Below, in pieces: positions 17,440 to 25,975 of a stretch of 48,081 nucleotides of DNA; the stretch's first letter is position 1, and each line of letters opens with the position of its first letter. Where the stretch lies: contig NZ_RCHC01000022.1 in the NCBI RefSeq assembly GCF_003664645.1, positions 1 through 48,081 of the forward strand. Reading direction: 5' to 3'. The notes under the pieces are model-generated. The model did no database searches. It was not told the DNA's origin and saw nothing but the letters and a program-made list of their open reading frames with translations. This DNA comes from Acinetobacter chengduensis (lineage in GTDB: Bacteria > Pseudomonadota > Gammaproteobacteria > Pseudomonadales > Moraxellaceae). Both the position numbers and the translations under genes were made by a program.

Positions 17440-17967
17440 ATGACAGTTCAAATGAGCGTGTTGATCTCCACTGAAGAAATTCAAGCCAAAGTTAAAGCAC
17501 TAGGTGCACAAATCGATGCGCACTATGCTAACAGTGATAAAGAATTAGTTCTGGTGGGTCTGTTACGTGGGTCTGTTATTTTTATGGCAGATTTATGCCG
17601 TGCGATTAGCAAAGTTCATGAATTAGATTTTATGACGGTATCAAGCTATGGCAGTGGTACAGTATCAACACGTGACGTGAAAATTTTAAAAGATTTAGAC
17701 GGCGAAATTCGTGGTAAAGATGTGCTTGTGGTTGAAGATATTATCGACTCAGGCAATACATTAAGCAAAGTGTTAGAAATTTTAGAAACACGTGGGCCAA
17801 ACTCAATTGAATTGTGTACTTTAGTAAGCAAGCCTTCACGTCGTGAAATTGATTTAGATGTTCGCTTTTTAGGTTTTGAAGTTGAAGATAAGTTCATTGT
17901 GGGTTATGGCTTAGATTACGATCAAAAATATCGCCACATTCCATTTATTGGTGAAATTGGTCTGTAA
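17440..17967 (+). CDS. hpt: Hypoxanthine(-guanine) phosphoribosyltransferase
   Basis: Transfers the phosphoribosyl group of PRPP to hypoxanthine or guanine. The 175-residue protein shows the PRPP-binding loop VLVVEDIIDSGNTL (about residues 97-110), the flexible loop region SSYGSGTVSTRDVK near 68-81, and the C-terminal base-binding VGYGLDYDQKYRHIPFIGEI, all canonical. I prefer the start MTVQMSVLIS, which fits the family length; the open frame extends 28 codons upstream, but that part overlaps the terminator-like hairpin and encodes an unlikely sequence. The gene follows guaD. Confidence 0.95.
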   Translation: MTVQMSVLISTEEIQAKVKALGAQIDAHYANSDKELVLVGLLRGSVIFMADLCRAISKVHELDFMTVSSYGSGTVSTRDVKILKDLDGEIRGKDVLVVEDIIDSGNTLSKVLEILETRGPNSIELCTLVSKPSRREIDLDVRFLGFEVEDKFIVGYGLDYDQKYRHIPFIGEIGL

Positions 17968-17984
17968 TTTAGAACAGATATTTA

Positions 17985-18010
17985 AAAGTGGCCTTCGGCC
18001 ACTTTTTTTT
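17985..18010 (+). terminator. Intrinsic terminator of hpt
   Basis: Perfect nine-pair stem AAAGTGGCC / GGCCACTTT, TTC loop, followed by a T-run. Confidence 0.9.
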
Positions 18011-18143
18011 ATTTCCATGTTTATTTTGAACAAAAAAACAACACTTATTAGCCAAATTCAACTATTTAAACCCAGCATATTGACTCAAGATAAAATAGAA
18101 ACATGACGTAAAACAAATAGATGATAAGAAAAGGAGCTCACTT

Positions 18144-18401
18144 ATGTGGTCACTCATTGTCGCAATTGTTATTGGTTTTATCGCTGGTTTAATTGCACGT
18201 GCCATTCACCCAGGTGAAGATAAAGCCGGTTTTCTCGTAACGACTTTACTGGGTATTGCAGGTTCACTACTTGCGACTTATGGCGGTCGCTTATTAGGAA
18301 TTTACGGTGAAAATTCGGCGGCGGGCTTTATTGCCTCAGTCATTGGCGCAATCATTATTTTGTTCATTTATAATATGGTCACCAAAAAATCCAATGCTTA
18401 A
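18144..18401 (+). CDS. GlsB/YeaQ/YmgE family stress-associated membrane protein
   Basis: An 85-residue glycine-rich inner-membrane protein with three hydrophobic segments (about 2-19, 29-48, 56-77). The pattern AIVIGFIAGLIARAIHPGEDKAGFLVTT-like (here split across residues 7-34) and the C-terminal AAGFIASVIGAIIILFIYN are typical of the transglycosylase-associated protein family, which is often induced by stress but of unknown biochemical role. AAGGAGCTC gives a strong ribosome-binding site. The gene is convergent with dsbC across a shared terminator. Confidence 0.9.
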   Translation: MWSLIVAIVIGFIAGLIARAIHPGEDKAGFLVTTLLGIAGSLLATYGGRLLGIYGENSAAGFIASVIGAIIILFIYNMVTKKSNA

Positions 18402-18423
18402 AACGCAAATAGACGAAGTAGAT

Positions 18424-18456
18424 AAAAAAATACCCGTTTTACACGGGTATTTTTTT
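18424..18456. terminator. Bidirectional terminator between the GlsB-type gene and dsbC
   Basis: Stem ATACCCGT / ACGGGTAT with a short loop, flanked by seven A on one side and seven T on the other. Confidence 0.88.
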
Positions 18457-18485
18457 ATGGCGTTTGCTTCAGCTCAATATTCAGC

Positions 18486-19187
18486 TTATTGACCAATTTG
18501 CTTTAAGCGCGCTTCGATCTCTGCAGCAGGATAAGCCCCTAACATTTTCGCACCATCAGCAAAAATAATGGCAGGTGTACCATTTACACCTAAAGTACGT
18601 GCCAATTGAATATTTCGTTCAATTGGGTTTGCACAGCTCTTGCTACTCGTCGGCTGTACGCCTTTGCTAATCAAGTTACTCCAAGCATAAGCAGGATCTT
18701 TTTCACAAAAAACTTGTTTAGATGGCGCCACAGATTGTGACTTCAAAGGCAGAATAAATGTGTAAATCGTTACATCATTTAGTTTATTCAGCTCTACTTC
18801 AAGTTGTTTGCAATACGGGCAATTGGGGTCAGAAAAGATCGCCAACTGACGTTTTCCAGTACCTCGCACAGTTTTAACTGCATCTTTTAGTGGCAATGCT
18901 TTCCAGTTCACTTGTCCTGGACGGTACATAAGTGATTTGGTTAAGTTCTCCTGATCCTTCAGGCGAATCATATTACCTGCCAATACATACTCGGCATCTT
19001 CGCTAATATAAACAACCGTGTCTCCAGCATAACCACTATAAATACCTGGAACTTCAGTTTTTTTCACTTGCTCAATATTTAATGCGGGATAGTTTTTTAC
19101 CAGTAAAGCTTGTACAGAAGCCGCATCTGCCAACGCCCACTGCGACATTACACCCGCAATAATTAAGGCACAGGTCTTTTTGATCAT
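18486..19187 (-). CDS. dsbC: Thiol:disulfide interchange protein DsbC
   Basis: Periplasmic disulfide isomerase that corrects wrong disulfides. The 233-residue protein has a signal peptide (residues 1-20, cleavage after ALA), an N-terminal dimerisation domain to about residue 80, and a thioredoxin-like domain with the active site DPNCPYCKQLE (Cys123 and Cys126). The cis-proline loop VNGTPAIIFADG lies near the C-terminus. A second cysteine pair at about 156 and 175 is also present, as in DsbC. I use the ATG at 19187, which follows GGTG; a TTG four codons upstream is less likely. Likely substrates include the four-cysteine AdeT-like proteins encoded elsewhere in this window, but that is inference. 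Confidence 0.93.
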   Translation of the reverse strand: MIKKTCALIIAGVMSQWALADAASVQALLVKNYPALNIEQVKKTEVPGIYSGYAGDTVVYISEDAEYVLAGNMIRLKDQENLTKSLMYRPGQVNWKALPLKDAVKTVRGTGKRQLAIFSDPNCPYCKQLEVELNKLNDVTIYTFILPLKSQSVAPSKQVFCEKDPAYAWSNLISKGVQPTSSKSCANPIERNIQLARTLGVNGTPAIIFADGAKMLGAYPAAEIEARLKQIGQ

Positions 19188-19280
19188 TGTGTTCACCAAG
19201 TCATTTTTATGTTGAAGATTCTACTGTTATTTTTTAGGCAATTCGAAGTTTATTTTCAAATACTTACCCAAAAACAACAT

Positions 19281-19296
19281 CGTTTCACGTGGAACA
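19281..19296. other. parS-like ParB-binding site (left of oriC)
   Basis: The 16-mer CGTTTCACGTGGAACA differs from the general parS consensus TGTTNCACGTGNAACA at the first base only. It lies in the dsbC upstream intergenic region about 6.3 kb left of oriC. Confidence 0.7.
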
Positions 19297-19512
19297 TAGC
19301 ATGTTGATGCTTCGAATTTTAATATGCTAAATACAAGTAAAATGTTCTAGGTATTTAATAAAGTGGAACCGCACAACTTTAAGAATTCAATAATGTTATA
19401 GCTAAAAAATATTTTAAAATCATTTTATAACAAACACTTATAAAGATATAAACATCAATACCTTCAGTATAAAAGAACAATAAAGGGGCTTGTTCATTTA
19501 ACCTGATTCTTC

Positions 19513-19533
19513 ATATACTCCCTTATAGTATAT
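19513..19533 (+). promoter_or_regulatory. Probable CsoR/RcnR-type operator
   Basis: Inverted repeat ATATACT (19513-19519) and AGTATAT (19527-19533) separated by CCCTTAT. It reproduces the RcnR operator layout TACT, a G or C tract, then AGTA, and ends 17 bases before the start of the RcnR-like gene, so autoregulation is likely. Confidence 0.68.
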
Positions 19534-19550
19534 TGTTTGAGATATAAAAG

Positions 19551-19817
19551 ATGAGCCATTTACACCACGATAAGAAGCTTTTAAACCGTGTAAAACGACT
19601 ACAAGGCCAAATGAATGCGGTAGAACAGGCGCTACAACAACCTGATGCCGAATGTATCGCCGTACTTCAGCAAGTTGCAGCCATTAAAGGCGCCGTACAT
19701 GGCTTAATGAATGAATTAATTGAATCACATTTACGCCATCATGTGATTGGTACACAGACCGAAACCAATGAAGAAGAATTAGCTGAATTTATGAAACTCC
19801 TGAAACGGTACAACTAA
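19551..19817 (+). CDS. RcnR/FrmR-like metal-sensing repressor (CsoR family)
   Basis: An 88-residue all-helical DNA-binding protein of the CsoR/DUF156 family: LLNRVKRLQGQMNAVEQAL, then CIAVLQQVAAIKGAVHGLMNELIESHL. The ligand residues of the Ni/Co sensor RcnR are all present: His3, Cys35, His60 and His64. FrmR, the formaldehyde sensor, has Pro2 and Glu64 instead, and neither is found here. A nickel/cobalt role is therefore my first choice, with formaldehyde the alternative. An RcnR-style operator lies just upstream. The next gene, 122 bases downstream on the same strand, is an MFS transporter rather than an RcnA exporter. Confidence 0.85.
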   Translation: MSHLHHDKKLLNRVKRLQGQMNAVEQALQQPDAECIAVLQQVAAIKGAVHGLMNELIESHLRHHVIGTQTETNEEELAEFMKLLKRYN

Positions 19818-19939
19818 GATTTTACACAGGATAAATTGACCCTAGAGGCAGATCACCAGTACACTGACCGTACACCCACCCATTTTCTCATGCTCTGCAT
19901 TTTATAGGCAGAAATGAGCCTGTAGATGCGATCTGCTTC

Positions 19940-21124
19940 ATGACAAATTCTCAATCTTGGCACCCATTTTTGATGGTGAGCCTTGCCCTGATTATGGGAA
20001 CTATCGGCACTGCGCTGGCCAGCCCACTGTACCCTATGTATCAAGAACTTTGGCATTTGTTGCCAAGCCATATCACTTATATTTTTGTGGCCTATATGTT
20101 TGGTTGCATGGCAACACTGCTGTTTTTAGGACGCGCTAGCAACAGCTTTGGCTTCCTTAAAACACTACAGGCAGGCATGGTTTTTGTGATTGTGGGCTTA
20201 GCACTCTCTGCCATCGCTCCAAATGCGCTGTGTTTATCTGTTGCACGTTTTTTCATTGGGATCGCCTCAGGCCTCATCAGCACATCAGCTATGCTTGGTC
20301 TGATTTATACTATCCCAAATAGTCACAAGCAGAGCGCACCACAACTCAGTTCAATAATTACTGTCATCGGTTTTGGACTAGGTCCATTGATTGGCGGTGT
20401 GATTGCGCAGTTTTCTGTCCAGCCACTCATCACACCTTATCTTCCTGTTATCGCGGGTGCGATTCTGTGCTTAATCGGGCTTTTTACTGTGAAGCATGTG
20501 ATTACGGAAAAACAGCCATTTTCAATTGCACCACATCTCGAATTACCAGCAAAAAAATATCATGGCCTGTTTTATATCGCAGGTTTTGCGGCCTTTAGTG
20601 CATTCGCATCTTTTAGTTTATTTGCCTCATTAGCACCCTCATTTGTAAAAGATATTATTCCATGGCATGGCCCGATGGTCAGTGGTACATCTATTGCCAG
20701 CATTTTATTGGTCTCGGCACTGTCACAGTACTCAGCTAAAAAAATGGTACCGCGCAAGGCACTCAAATTTGGCCTGTGTTCACTGATCGTGGGGTATATT
20801 CTGTTATCACTCTGCGTTTCTATGCACTGGAGCGTGCTATTTTTCATTAGTGTGATTGTTGCTGGTATGGGACACGGTTTGAGCTTACTGGGCGCATTTG
20901 GCATGATTCACGGCATGACAACTACCGAAAATAGAGCTGCCGTAATGTCGACTTATCTTTTTATCGGCTATTTGGGCACCATTTTACCAATTTTAGCTGT
21001 TGGCTATCTTTCGGATCACTTTGGCTTCACGATCGGTATTCTCGGCTTTTGTATCTCAGTGGGTGCACTATGCCTTAGCTTACTCATCTGCCAACGTCGT
21101 ATGAATACGCCACTACAGCACTAA
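19940..21124 (+). CDS. MFS transporter
   Basis: A 394-residue polytopic protein with 12 predicted membrane helices. Its N-terminal half shows MFS features: LASPLYPMYQELW, LFLGRASNSFGFLKTLQAG (the loop 2-3 motif, about residues 61-79), ARFFIGIASGLISTSAM and a motif-C-like GFGLGPLIGGVIAQF near residue 143. The substrate cannot be read from sequence. It follows the RcnR-like repressor after 122 bases, so it may be under its control; a cation or toxic-metabolite efflux role is inference. No strong ribosome-binding site is visible before the ATG. Confidence 0.85.
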   Translation: MTNSQSWHPFLMVSLALIMGTIGTALASPLYPMYQELWHLLPSHITYIFVAYMFGCMATLLFLGRASNSFGFLKTLQAGMVFVIVGLALSAIAPNALCLSVARFFIGIASGLISTSAMLGLIYTIPNSHKQSAPQLSSIITVIGFGLGPLIGGVIAQFSVQPLITPYLPVIAGAILCLIGLFTVKHVITEKQPFSIAPHLELPAKKYHGLFYIAGFAAFSAFASFSLFASLAPSFVKDIIPWHGPMVSGTSIASILLVSALSQYSAKKMVPRKALKFGLCSLIVGYILLSLCVSMHWSVLFFISVIVAGMGHGLSLLGAFGMIHGMTTTENRAAVMSTYLFIGYLGTILPILAVGYLSDHFGFTIGILGFCISVGALCLSLLICQRRMNTPLQH

Positions 21125-21149
21125 ACTCAGATCTGTTTTTCAACATCAT

Positions 21150-21173
21150 AAAAGCCCTCATCTGAGGGCTTTT
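21150..21173. terminator. Bidirectional terminator between the MFS gene and mnmE
   Basis: Perfect ten-pair stem AAAAGCCCTC / GAGGGCTTTT with an ATCT loop. The core stem and loop are identical to the erpA terminator at 39.34 kb. Confidence 0.88.
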
Positions 21174-21204
21174 ATTGAGATACTAGAATCGCAATGTCGC
21201 TGTA

Positions 21205-22560
21205 TTATTTACCAATACAGAACGAACCAAATATCTTGCCTAATAAATCATCAGCACTAAAGTCGCCAGTAATTTCACCCAGTGCGTTTTGCGCAAGGCG
21301 TAGCGACTCTGCGACCAATTCACCTGCATGGTAAACCACCAATTGTTCACGTGCTTCAGCAAGATAGTGCTGAGTGCGCTTCATTGCGTCTAGATGGCGT
21401 GTTCGTGCAATAAAGGTATCTTCTTCGGGCTGGAAGCCTGCATGCGCTGTAACAGCATCTATCAGCACCTGAACGCCAGTTTCTTGCTTGGCAGAGACCG
21501 TAATATGTCGAAAGCCTTGATAATCACTCAATGCTGACGCCGTTGCGGTTAAATCACATTTATTCCCAATCAGCATTAAACGCTTAGGTTCAATATGTTC
21601 TGCAAAATAATCTTGCGCCAATTGCAATGGGTCTTCACCCTGACTTAAGTCATACACCAAAAGTAACAAGTCCGCCTGCTCAATTTCTTTAATTGCACGA
21701 CGAATCCCTTCTTTCTCAACGATATCACCCGTTTCACGTAGGCCAGCAGTATCAGTTAAGGTAATCGGCAAACCATTCAACGTAATTTTCTCATGTAGAA
21801 CATCACGCGTCGTGCCTGCAATATCGGTGACAATAGCGCGTTCAACACCTGCTAGCGCATTCAGTAAAGAGGACTTACCTGCATTGGGTTTACCTGCAAT
21901 CACCACCTGTAGGCCTTCACGGAGCAACTGTCCCTGACGTGCAGACTGTTGCACAGCGCTCACAGATGCACTGACCTCATCCAATAGGCCTAAAATTTTA
22001 CCATCGGCCAAAAAATCGATTTCTTCCTCTGGAAAATCAATGGCAGCCTCTACATGTAAACGCAAATGAATCAGGTTTTCTAACACCGCATTGACTTTGG
22101 TCGAAAACGCACCTTGCAAAGAACGCACCGCTGAGCGTGCAGCCACTTGTGAGCTGGCATCAATTAAATCGGCAATCGCTTCTGCTTGCACCAAGTCCAT
22201 TTTGCCATTTTCAAAGGCACGCATGGAAAACTCACCCGCTTTGGCAGCCACAGCGCCCAATTCAAGTAAGCGTGCAAGTAGTGCATTTTGAATCACAGGC
22301 CCACCATGACCTTGCAACTCAACCACGTCTTCACCCGTAAAAGAATGCGGATTTGGAAAGCAAATCACCAAGCCTTCATCCATAATCTCGCCATGAACAT
22401 CTAAGAACTTACGAAAGCCAGCATAACGCGCTTTAGGCAATTCAGACTTGCACAACGCTTCTGCAATGGCATACGATTTTGGCCCAGATAGGCGAATGAC
22501 ACCGACACCACCGCGACCGGGCGGGGTTGCAATGGCAGCAATAGTGGTTCGGTTTTGCAT
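21205..22560 (-). CDS. mnmE: tRNA modification GTPase MnmE
   Basis: With MnmG it modifies the wobble uridine of several tRNAs (cmnm5U). The 451-residue protein has an N-terminal tetrahydrofolate-binding domain (TIAAIATPPGRGGVGVIRLSG), a helical domain, a GTPase domain with the P-loop GKPNAGKSSLLNALAG near residues 220-235, DIAGTTRD, DTAGLRE and NKCD, and the C-terminal CIGK whose Cys is essential. I use the second ATG (MQNRTTIAA) because AGGTG lies at proper spacing before it and two bases before the first ATG. It follows yidC but a terminator stands between. Confidence 0.96.
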   Translation of the reverse strand: MQNRTTIAAIATPPGRGGVGVIRLSGPKSYAIAEALCKSELPKARYAGFRKFLDVHGEIMDEGLVICFPNPHSFTGEDVVELQGHGGPVIQNALLARLLELGAVAAKAGEFSMRAFENGKMDLVQAEAIADLIDASSQVAARSAVRSLQGAFSTKVNAVLENLIHLRLHVEAAIDFPEEEIDFLADGKILGLLDEVSASVSAVQQSARQGQLLREGLQVVIAGKPNAGKSSLLNALAGVERAIVTDIAGTTRDVLHEKITLNGLPITLTDTAGLRETGDIVEKEGIRRAIKEIEQADLLLLVYDLSQGEDPLQLAQDYFAEHIEPKRLMLIGNKCDLTATASALSDYQGFRHITVSAKQETGVQVLIDAVTAHAGFQPEEDTFIARTRHLDAMKRTQHYLAEAREQLVVYHAGELVAESLRLAQNALGEITGDFSADDLLGKIFGSFCIGK

Positions 22561-22597
22561 AACATTCACCTAAAAAAATCTCAAATTACAAGCAAAG

Positions 22598-22636
22598 AAA
22601 AATCCGCCTAAGATTACCATCTTAAGCGGATTTATT
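22598..22636 (-). terminator. Terminator after yidC
   Basis: On the minus strand, a 15-pair stem AAATCCGCTTAAGAT / ATCTTAGGCGGATTT (one G-U pair) with a GGTA loop and TTTT after it. It separates yidC from mnmE, so mnmE needs read-through or its own promoter. Confidence 0.85.
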
Positions 22637-22653
22637 CAGCCCATCAGCACTGC

Positions 22654-24420
22654 TTAGTTTGCTGAATCTGCGCCTTCACGTTTTAAACGGTCTTTTTCAA
22701 CACCTTTGTTAATCAGGCCTTGTTGTAAGATCGTAATACTGTTGTTACAGATCCAGTACAGTACTAGACCTGCTGGGAAGAACAACATAAATACCGTAAA
22801 GATGATTGGCATGATTTTGAACACTTTCGCTTGCATCGGATCAGCAGGCTGAGGGTTCAAACTTTGCTGGATAAACATAGTCAAGCCCATCAACAATGGC
22901 AGGATAAACCAAGGGTCCATTGCAGATAAATCTTGAATCCAACCTAACCATGGTGCATGACGAAGTTCAACAGACTCCATCAATACCCAATACAACGCTA
23001 GGAAAATCGGCATTTGTAATAACAATGGCAAACACCCTGAAAGTGGGTTCACTTGCTCACGCTTGTACAAAGCCATCATTTCTTGAGAGAAGCGCATCCG
23101 GTCTTCACCGAACTCTTCTTTCATACGTTGCATTTCAGGCGCAATCACACGCATTTTCGCCATAGAGCGATAGCTCTTAGATGACAACGGCCAAAGAATT
23201 AATTTCACCAGAATCGTCAATAAAATAATTGACCAACCCCAGTTGCCCACTAAACCGTGGAAGAACTGCAAGCCAAGGAATAAAAGCTTCGCAATTGGCC
23301 ATAACCAACCATAATCAACAGTTTGGTTTAAACCGACCGCCAAATCTTTTAATTCAGACTGAATTTTTGGTCCTGAGTAGAATGTCGCATCTAATTCAGC
23401 AACCGTACCCGCAGGAACATTAATTGTTGGCGAAGTAAAACTAATGATGTTCATATCATCAGAGGTTTTACGTGATTCTAACTTCGCAACATAAGGCTGA
23501 CCATTGGCTTGCGTTAATTTAAGCTCGCCTGGAATCCAAGCACTTACAAAATAATGTTGTACGACAGCAACCCAACCGCCTTTTGCTTCAACATTCAATT
23601 TTTCATCATTAAAGTTGGCAAATTTTAGCTTGTTGTAATGTTCATCTGGTGTACCCCATGCGCCACCAAGGAAGGTGCCCAAAGTGAAAATCCCTTGATC
23701 CGATTTACCTGGATCTTCTGAATTATCACGTTTGATTTGACCAAACATTTGACCTTGCCAATTTTGTGCACTGCGGTTCACAACTTTGTGATTTACGATA
23801 ATCGGGTAATCACCTTGAGTGAAGGTAAATGACTTGATAACTTCAACGCCATCTGCAGTTTTATACACCATTGGTACAGTAAGGACTTTTACCTCTTTAC
23901 CATCTTTATCTTTAGATGCTTTTGCATCAGCTAAAGTATATGCAGATTTTTCAATCTCATAAGATGGGCGTCCTGCACGGCTACTGTCTGGGCCGTTTAG
24001 ACCAATGAGGCCTGATTGCGCTACATACGTACGTTTTACATCGCTTTCAAGCATTACAAAAGGTTGATCACTGTCTTTATTCTTGTCATGGTTGAGTAAT
24101 TCAACACGAACAATATCACCACCCTTTGGATTGATCCAAAGATGATAAAGGTCAGTTTTTACAGAAATAAGCTGTTGGCTTACTGGTGCTGTTGCATCTG
24201 CTGTTTGTTGTGCTGGCACATTTGCTTGTGGCACATCAGTGGTCGCTGACGCCGCTGTTTGAGCATTTGGCAAATCGGCTGATACTTCATGCGAAACTGC
24301 AGCAGCGGTTGGCTGTGCTTTTACTTCTGCATGACCGTAATCTTTTTGCCACGCCAAAATGAGCAAATAAGCGACAACAAACATGGCTCCTAGAATGGCA
24401 ATCCTGGCCCATTGTTGCAT
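22654..24420 (-). CDS. yidC: Membrane protein insertase YidC
   Basis: Inserts and folds inner-membrane proteins, alone or with SecYEG. The 588-residue protein has an N-terminal membrane anchor (about 7-24), a low-complexity Ala/Thr/Gln linker, a large periplasmic P1 domain (about 80-355) and the conserved five-helix C-terminal region from about 370: LVGNWGWSIILLTILVKLILWPLS, the cytoplasmic hairpin with MRVIAPEMQRMKEEFGEDR, NPLSGCLPLLLQMPIFLALYW and FPAGLVLYWICNNSI. Residue features are canonical for Gram-negative YidC. It is followed, upstream on the strand, by yidD five bases away, rnpA and rpmH, the standard operon. Confidence 0.96.
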   Translation of the reverse strand: MQQWARIAILGAMFVVAYLLILAWQKDYGHAEVKAQPTAAAVSHEVSADLPNAQTAASATTDVPQANVPAQQTADATAPVSQQLISVKTDLYHLWINPKGGDIVRVELLNHDKNKDSDQPFVMLESDVKRTYVAQSGLIGLNGPDSSRAGRPSYEIEKSAYTLADAKASKDKDGKEVKVLTVPMVYKTADGVEVIKSFTFTQGDYPIIVNHKVVNRSAQNWQGQMFGQIKRDNSEDPGKSDQGIFTLGTFLGGAWGTPDEHYNKLKFANFNDEKLNVEAKGGWVAVVQHYFVSAWIPGELKLTQANGQPYVAKLESRKTSDDMNIISFTSPTINVPAGTVAELDATFYSGPKIQSELKDLAVGLNQTVDYGWLWPIAKLLFLGLQFFHGLVGNWGWSIILLTILVKLILWPLSSKSYRSMAKMRVIAPEMQRMKEEFGEDRMRFSQEMMALYKREQVNPLSGCLPLLLQMPIFLALYWVLMESVELRHAPWLGWIQDLSAMDPWFILPLLMGLTMFIQQSLNPQPADPMQAKVFKIMPIIFTVFMLFFPAGLVLYWICNNSITILQQGLINKGVEKDRLKREGADSAN

Positions 24421-24425
24421 ATCTA

Positions 24426-24746
24426 TTACCCCAAGTGGTTAGAGTGTTTTTGGTTCAATAAACGATCACGAAAGGGTACAACAACGTGACGCGTTTGAGA
24501 ATCTATTTGCTGAAATGAAATAAAACGAACTGCTTTGGCAGGCACTGGGTCATACCCTGAGCCACCCCAAGGATGACAGCGACAAATACGATGAACAGAC
24601 AGCCAGACACCACGCACAGCACCATGCCGATGGATTGCTTCCAAAGAATACTGAGAACAGGTTGGAATATAGCGACAACGAGGCCCGAGTAAGGGACTAA
24701 TCACGATTTGATAGAAACGAATGAACCAATGCAGTAGACGTACCAT
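24426..24746 (-). CDS. yidD: Membrane protein insertion efficiency factor YidD
   Basis: A small (106 aa) membrane-associated protein that helps YidC-dependent insertion. It has an N-terminal amphipathic helix ([18 protein letters not shown]) and the family signature [16 protein letters not shown] (about residues 22-37), then [12 protein letters not shown] near 58-69. The three conserved cysteines are present. It lies between rnpA (nine bases) and yidC (five bases). The C-terminal tail beyond residue 80 is basic and variable, as usual. Confidence 0.95.
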   Translation of the reverse strand: MVRLLHWFIRFYQIVISPLLGPRCRYIPTCSQYSLEAIHRHGAVRGVWLSVHRICRCHPWGGSGYDPVPAKAVRFISFQQIDSQTRHVVVPFRDRLLNQKHSNHLG

Positions 24747-24755
24747 TGGTTGCCT

Positions 24756-25151
24756 CTACTTTTTCTGTGAGGAGGGAGCTGTTTTTGAATGCTTTTTGGC
24801 AATACGTTGAAGCTTTTGCCAAGCAAATTGTAATTGCTGATGCAATTCTGCATTTGGGACTGCTTCTATACCTACTTTAGGCATCACCACAATATCCAAT
24901 ACATCTAATTGCTGCTGATGCAAGCGAAAACTTTCGCGAGCCAGACGTTTTACTCTATTTCTTTCATGTGCACGACGTACTTTTTTCTTAGCAACAACAA
25001 TACCCAAACGGCTTTTAGGCTGTTCGGAAAATTTCGCAAGAAATAAGAGATGGGGCTGATGCACTTTAAAAAGCGCACCATCGAACACACTTTTATAGTC
25101 GTCAGCACAGTGTATGCGAACATCTGTGCTAAACCCATAAAGTGTTGTCAT
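24756..25151 (-). CDS. rnpA: Ribonuclease P protein component
   Basis: Protein subunit of RNase P, which trims the 5' leader of tRNA precursors together with the rnpB RNA (not in this window). The 131-residue basic protein has the RNA-binding signature [20 protein letters not shown] near residues 63-82. I start at the ATG giving MTTLYGFS, preceded by TTGGGTGTT; a TTG three codons earlier is less likely. It follows rpmH by 30 bases, as is general in bacteria. The last 20 residues are Lys/Ser-rich. Confidence 0.95.
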   Translation of the reverse strand: MTTLYGFSTDVRIHCADDYKSVFDGALFKVHQPHLLFLAKFSEQPKSRLGIVVAKKKVRRAHERNRVKRLARESFRLHQQQLDVLDIVVMPKVGIEAVPNAELHQQLQFAWQKLQRIAKKHSKTAPSSQKK

Positions 25152-25181
25152 AACACCCAAGTCGTGTATAGCTTTAACAAA

Positions 25182-25316
25182 TTAAACAGTTAAGCTATGA
25201 CGGCCTTTTGCACGGCGACGAGCTAATACTTGACGACCAGCTTTAGTAGCCATACGAGCACGGAAGCCATGAACGCGTTTACGTTTAAGTTCAGAAGGCT
25301 GGAAAGTACGTTTCAT
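25182..25316 (-). CDS. rpmH: 50S ribosomal protein L34
   Basis: Forty-four residues, beginning [18 protein letters not shown] and ending [11 protein letters not shown], the standard L34 sequence; highly basic. It is the first gene of the rpmH-rnpA-yidD-yidC run and has a near-consensus sigma-70 promoter at 25356-25384. Confidence 0.97.
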
Positions 25317-25355
25317 ATCGAAACTCCAAAAATGATCTTTCTATGAAGGTTCGCG

Positions 25356-25384
25356 ATTTTAGTGCTCATTGCTTGAGCTGTCAA
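25356..25384 (-). promoter_or_regulatory. Sigma-70 promoter of rpmH
   Basis: On the minus strand, TTGACA, a spacer of exactly 17 bases, then TAAAAT. It lies 40 bases upstream of the rpmH ATG. Confidence 0.85.
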
Positions 25385-25975
25385 TTAAAAACCGACTTTC
25401 TTTAAAAAACAAATTAAGTTAAGAGAATAAAAGTGATGAAAACAAAAAAGATGTTTTCAATTATATAAAGTTTTACACACAAGCTATAATATTGTTTATT
25501 AAAGACAAATAAGATACTAACAGCTTTAACCACAAACTTATCCACAAATCGCTTTAAATTTAAATTCACTCCTTGTTTGAAATTTGAATTTAAAACATGC
25601 TCTGATTTATCCCCAGAAAATCGTGATCTTATAAATAAATTCAAATTTATAAATTTAAATTTATTACTATTAGGGAGCTTTTTTTCTGTGGAAATCCTAT
25701 TTTACATCTTATAAAACATTTACTTGGTTTGTGGATAACTATGTTTTTATTTTTTTGATACATTGTGGATAACTTTATGCTATATTTTATCCACAGCTTG
25801 CGGATAAACTTATCCACACTGGATTTAAATTTAAATTTATCTTTCAAAAATGGCTTATTTGATTAATTTCTGCTGAATTGTTCATGACAGATGTGGATAA
25901 CTTGGTTAGAATGGCGACCCGCTTTGCGGGCTAGCATATTTTTTATTGGCACAATGGAATGAATAGGGGTTTCAC
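25385..25975. other. Chromosomal replication origin oriC with DnaA boxes
   Basis: The rpmH-dnaA gap holds six perfect DnaA boxes (TTATCCACA or its complement) at 25538-25546, 25730-25738, 25764-25772, 25787-25795, 25810-25818 and 25892-25900, and one-mismatch boxes at 25607-25615, 25687-25695 and 25799-25807. Four of the perfect boxes and one near-match box lie within 90 bases (25730-25818). Very AT-rich stretches with TTTAAATTT-type repeats lie at 25553-25595, 25637-25665 and 25822-25840, suitable as unwinding elements. Gene direction switches here, minus to the left and plus to the right. Short frames on both strands in this region are not genes. Confidence 0.93.
25553..25840. repeat. TTTGAATTTAAA-type motif copies inside oriC
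   Basis: Copies or near copies of the AT-rich motif at 25553-25568, 25583-25595 (TTTGAATTTAAAA), around 25637-25665 and 25822-25840. They belong to the same family as the clusters at 6.0-6.36 kb and 32.92-32.98 kb. Confidence 0.65.

Noticed and set aside
25414..25847. Minus-strand frames within the oriC region
   Set aside because: They are formed from DnaA boxes and AT repeats (giving Asn, Lys, Phe and Ile runs) and lack start signals.
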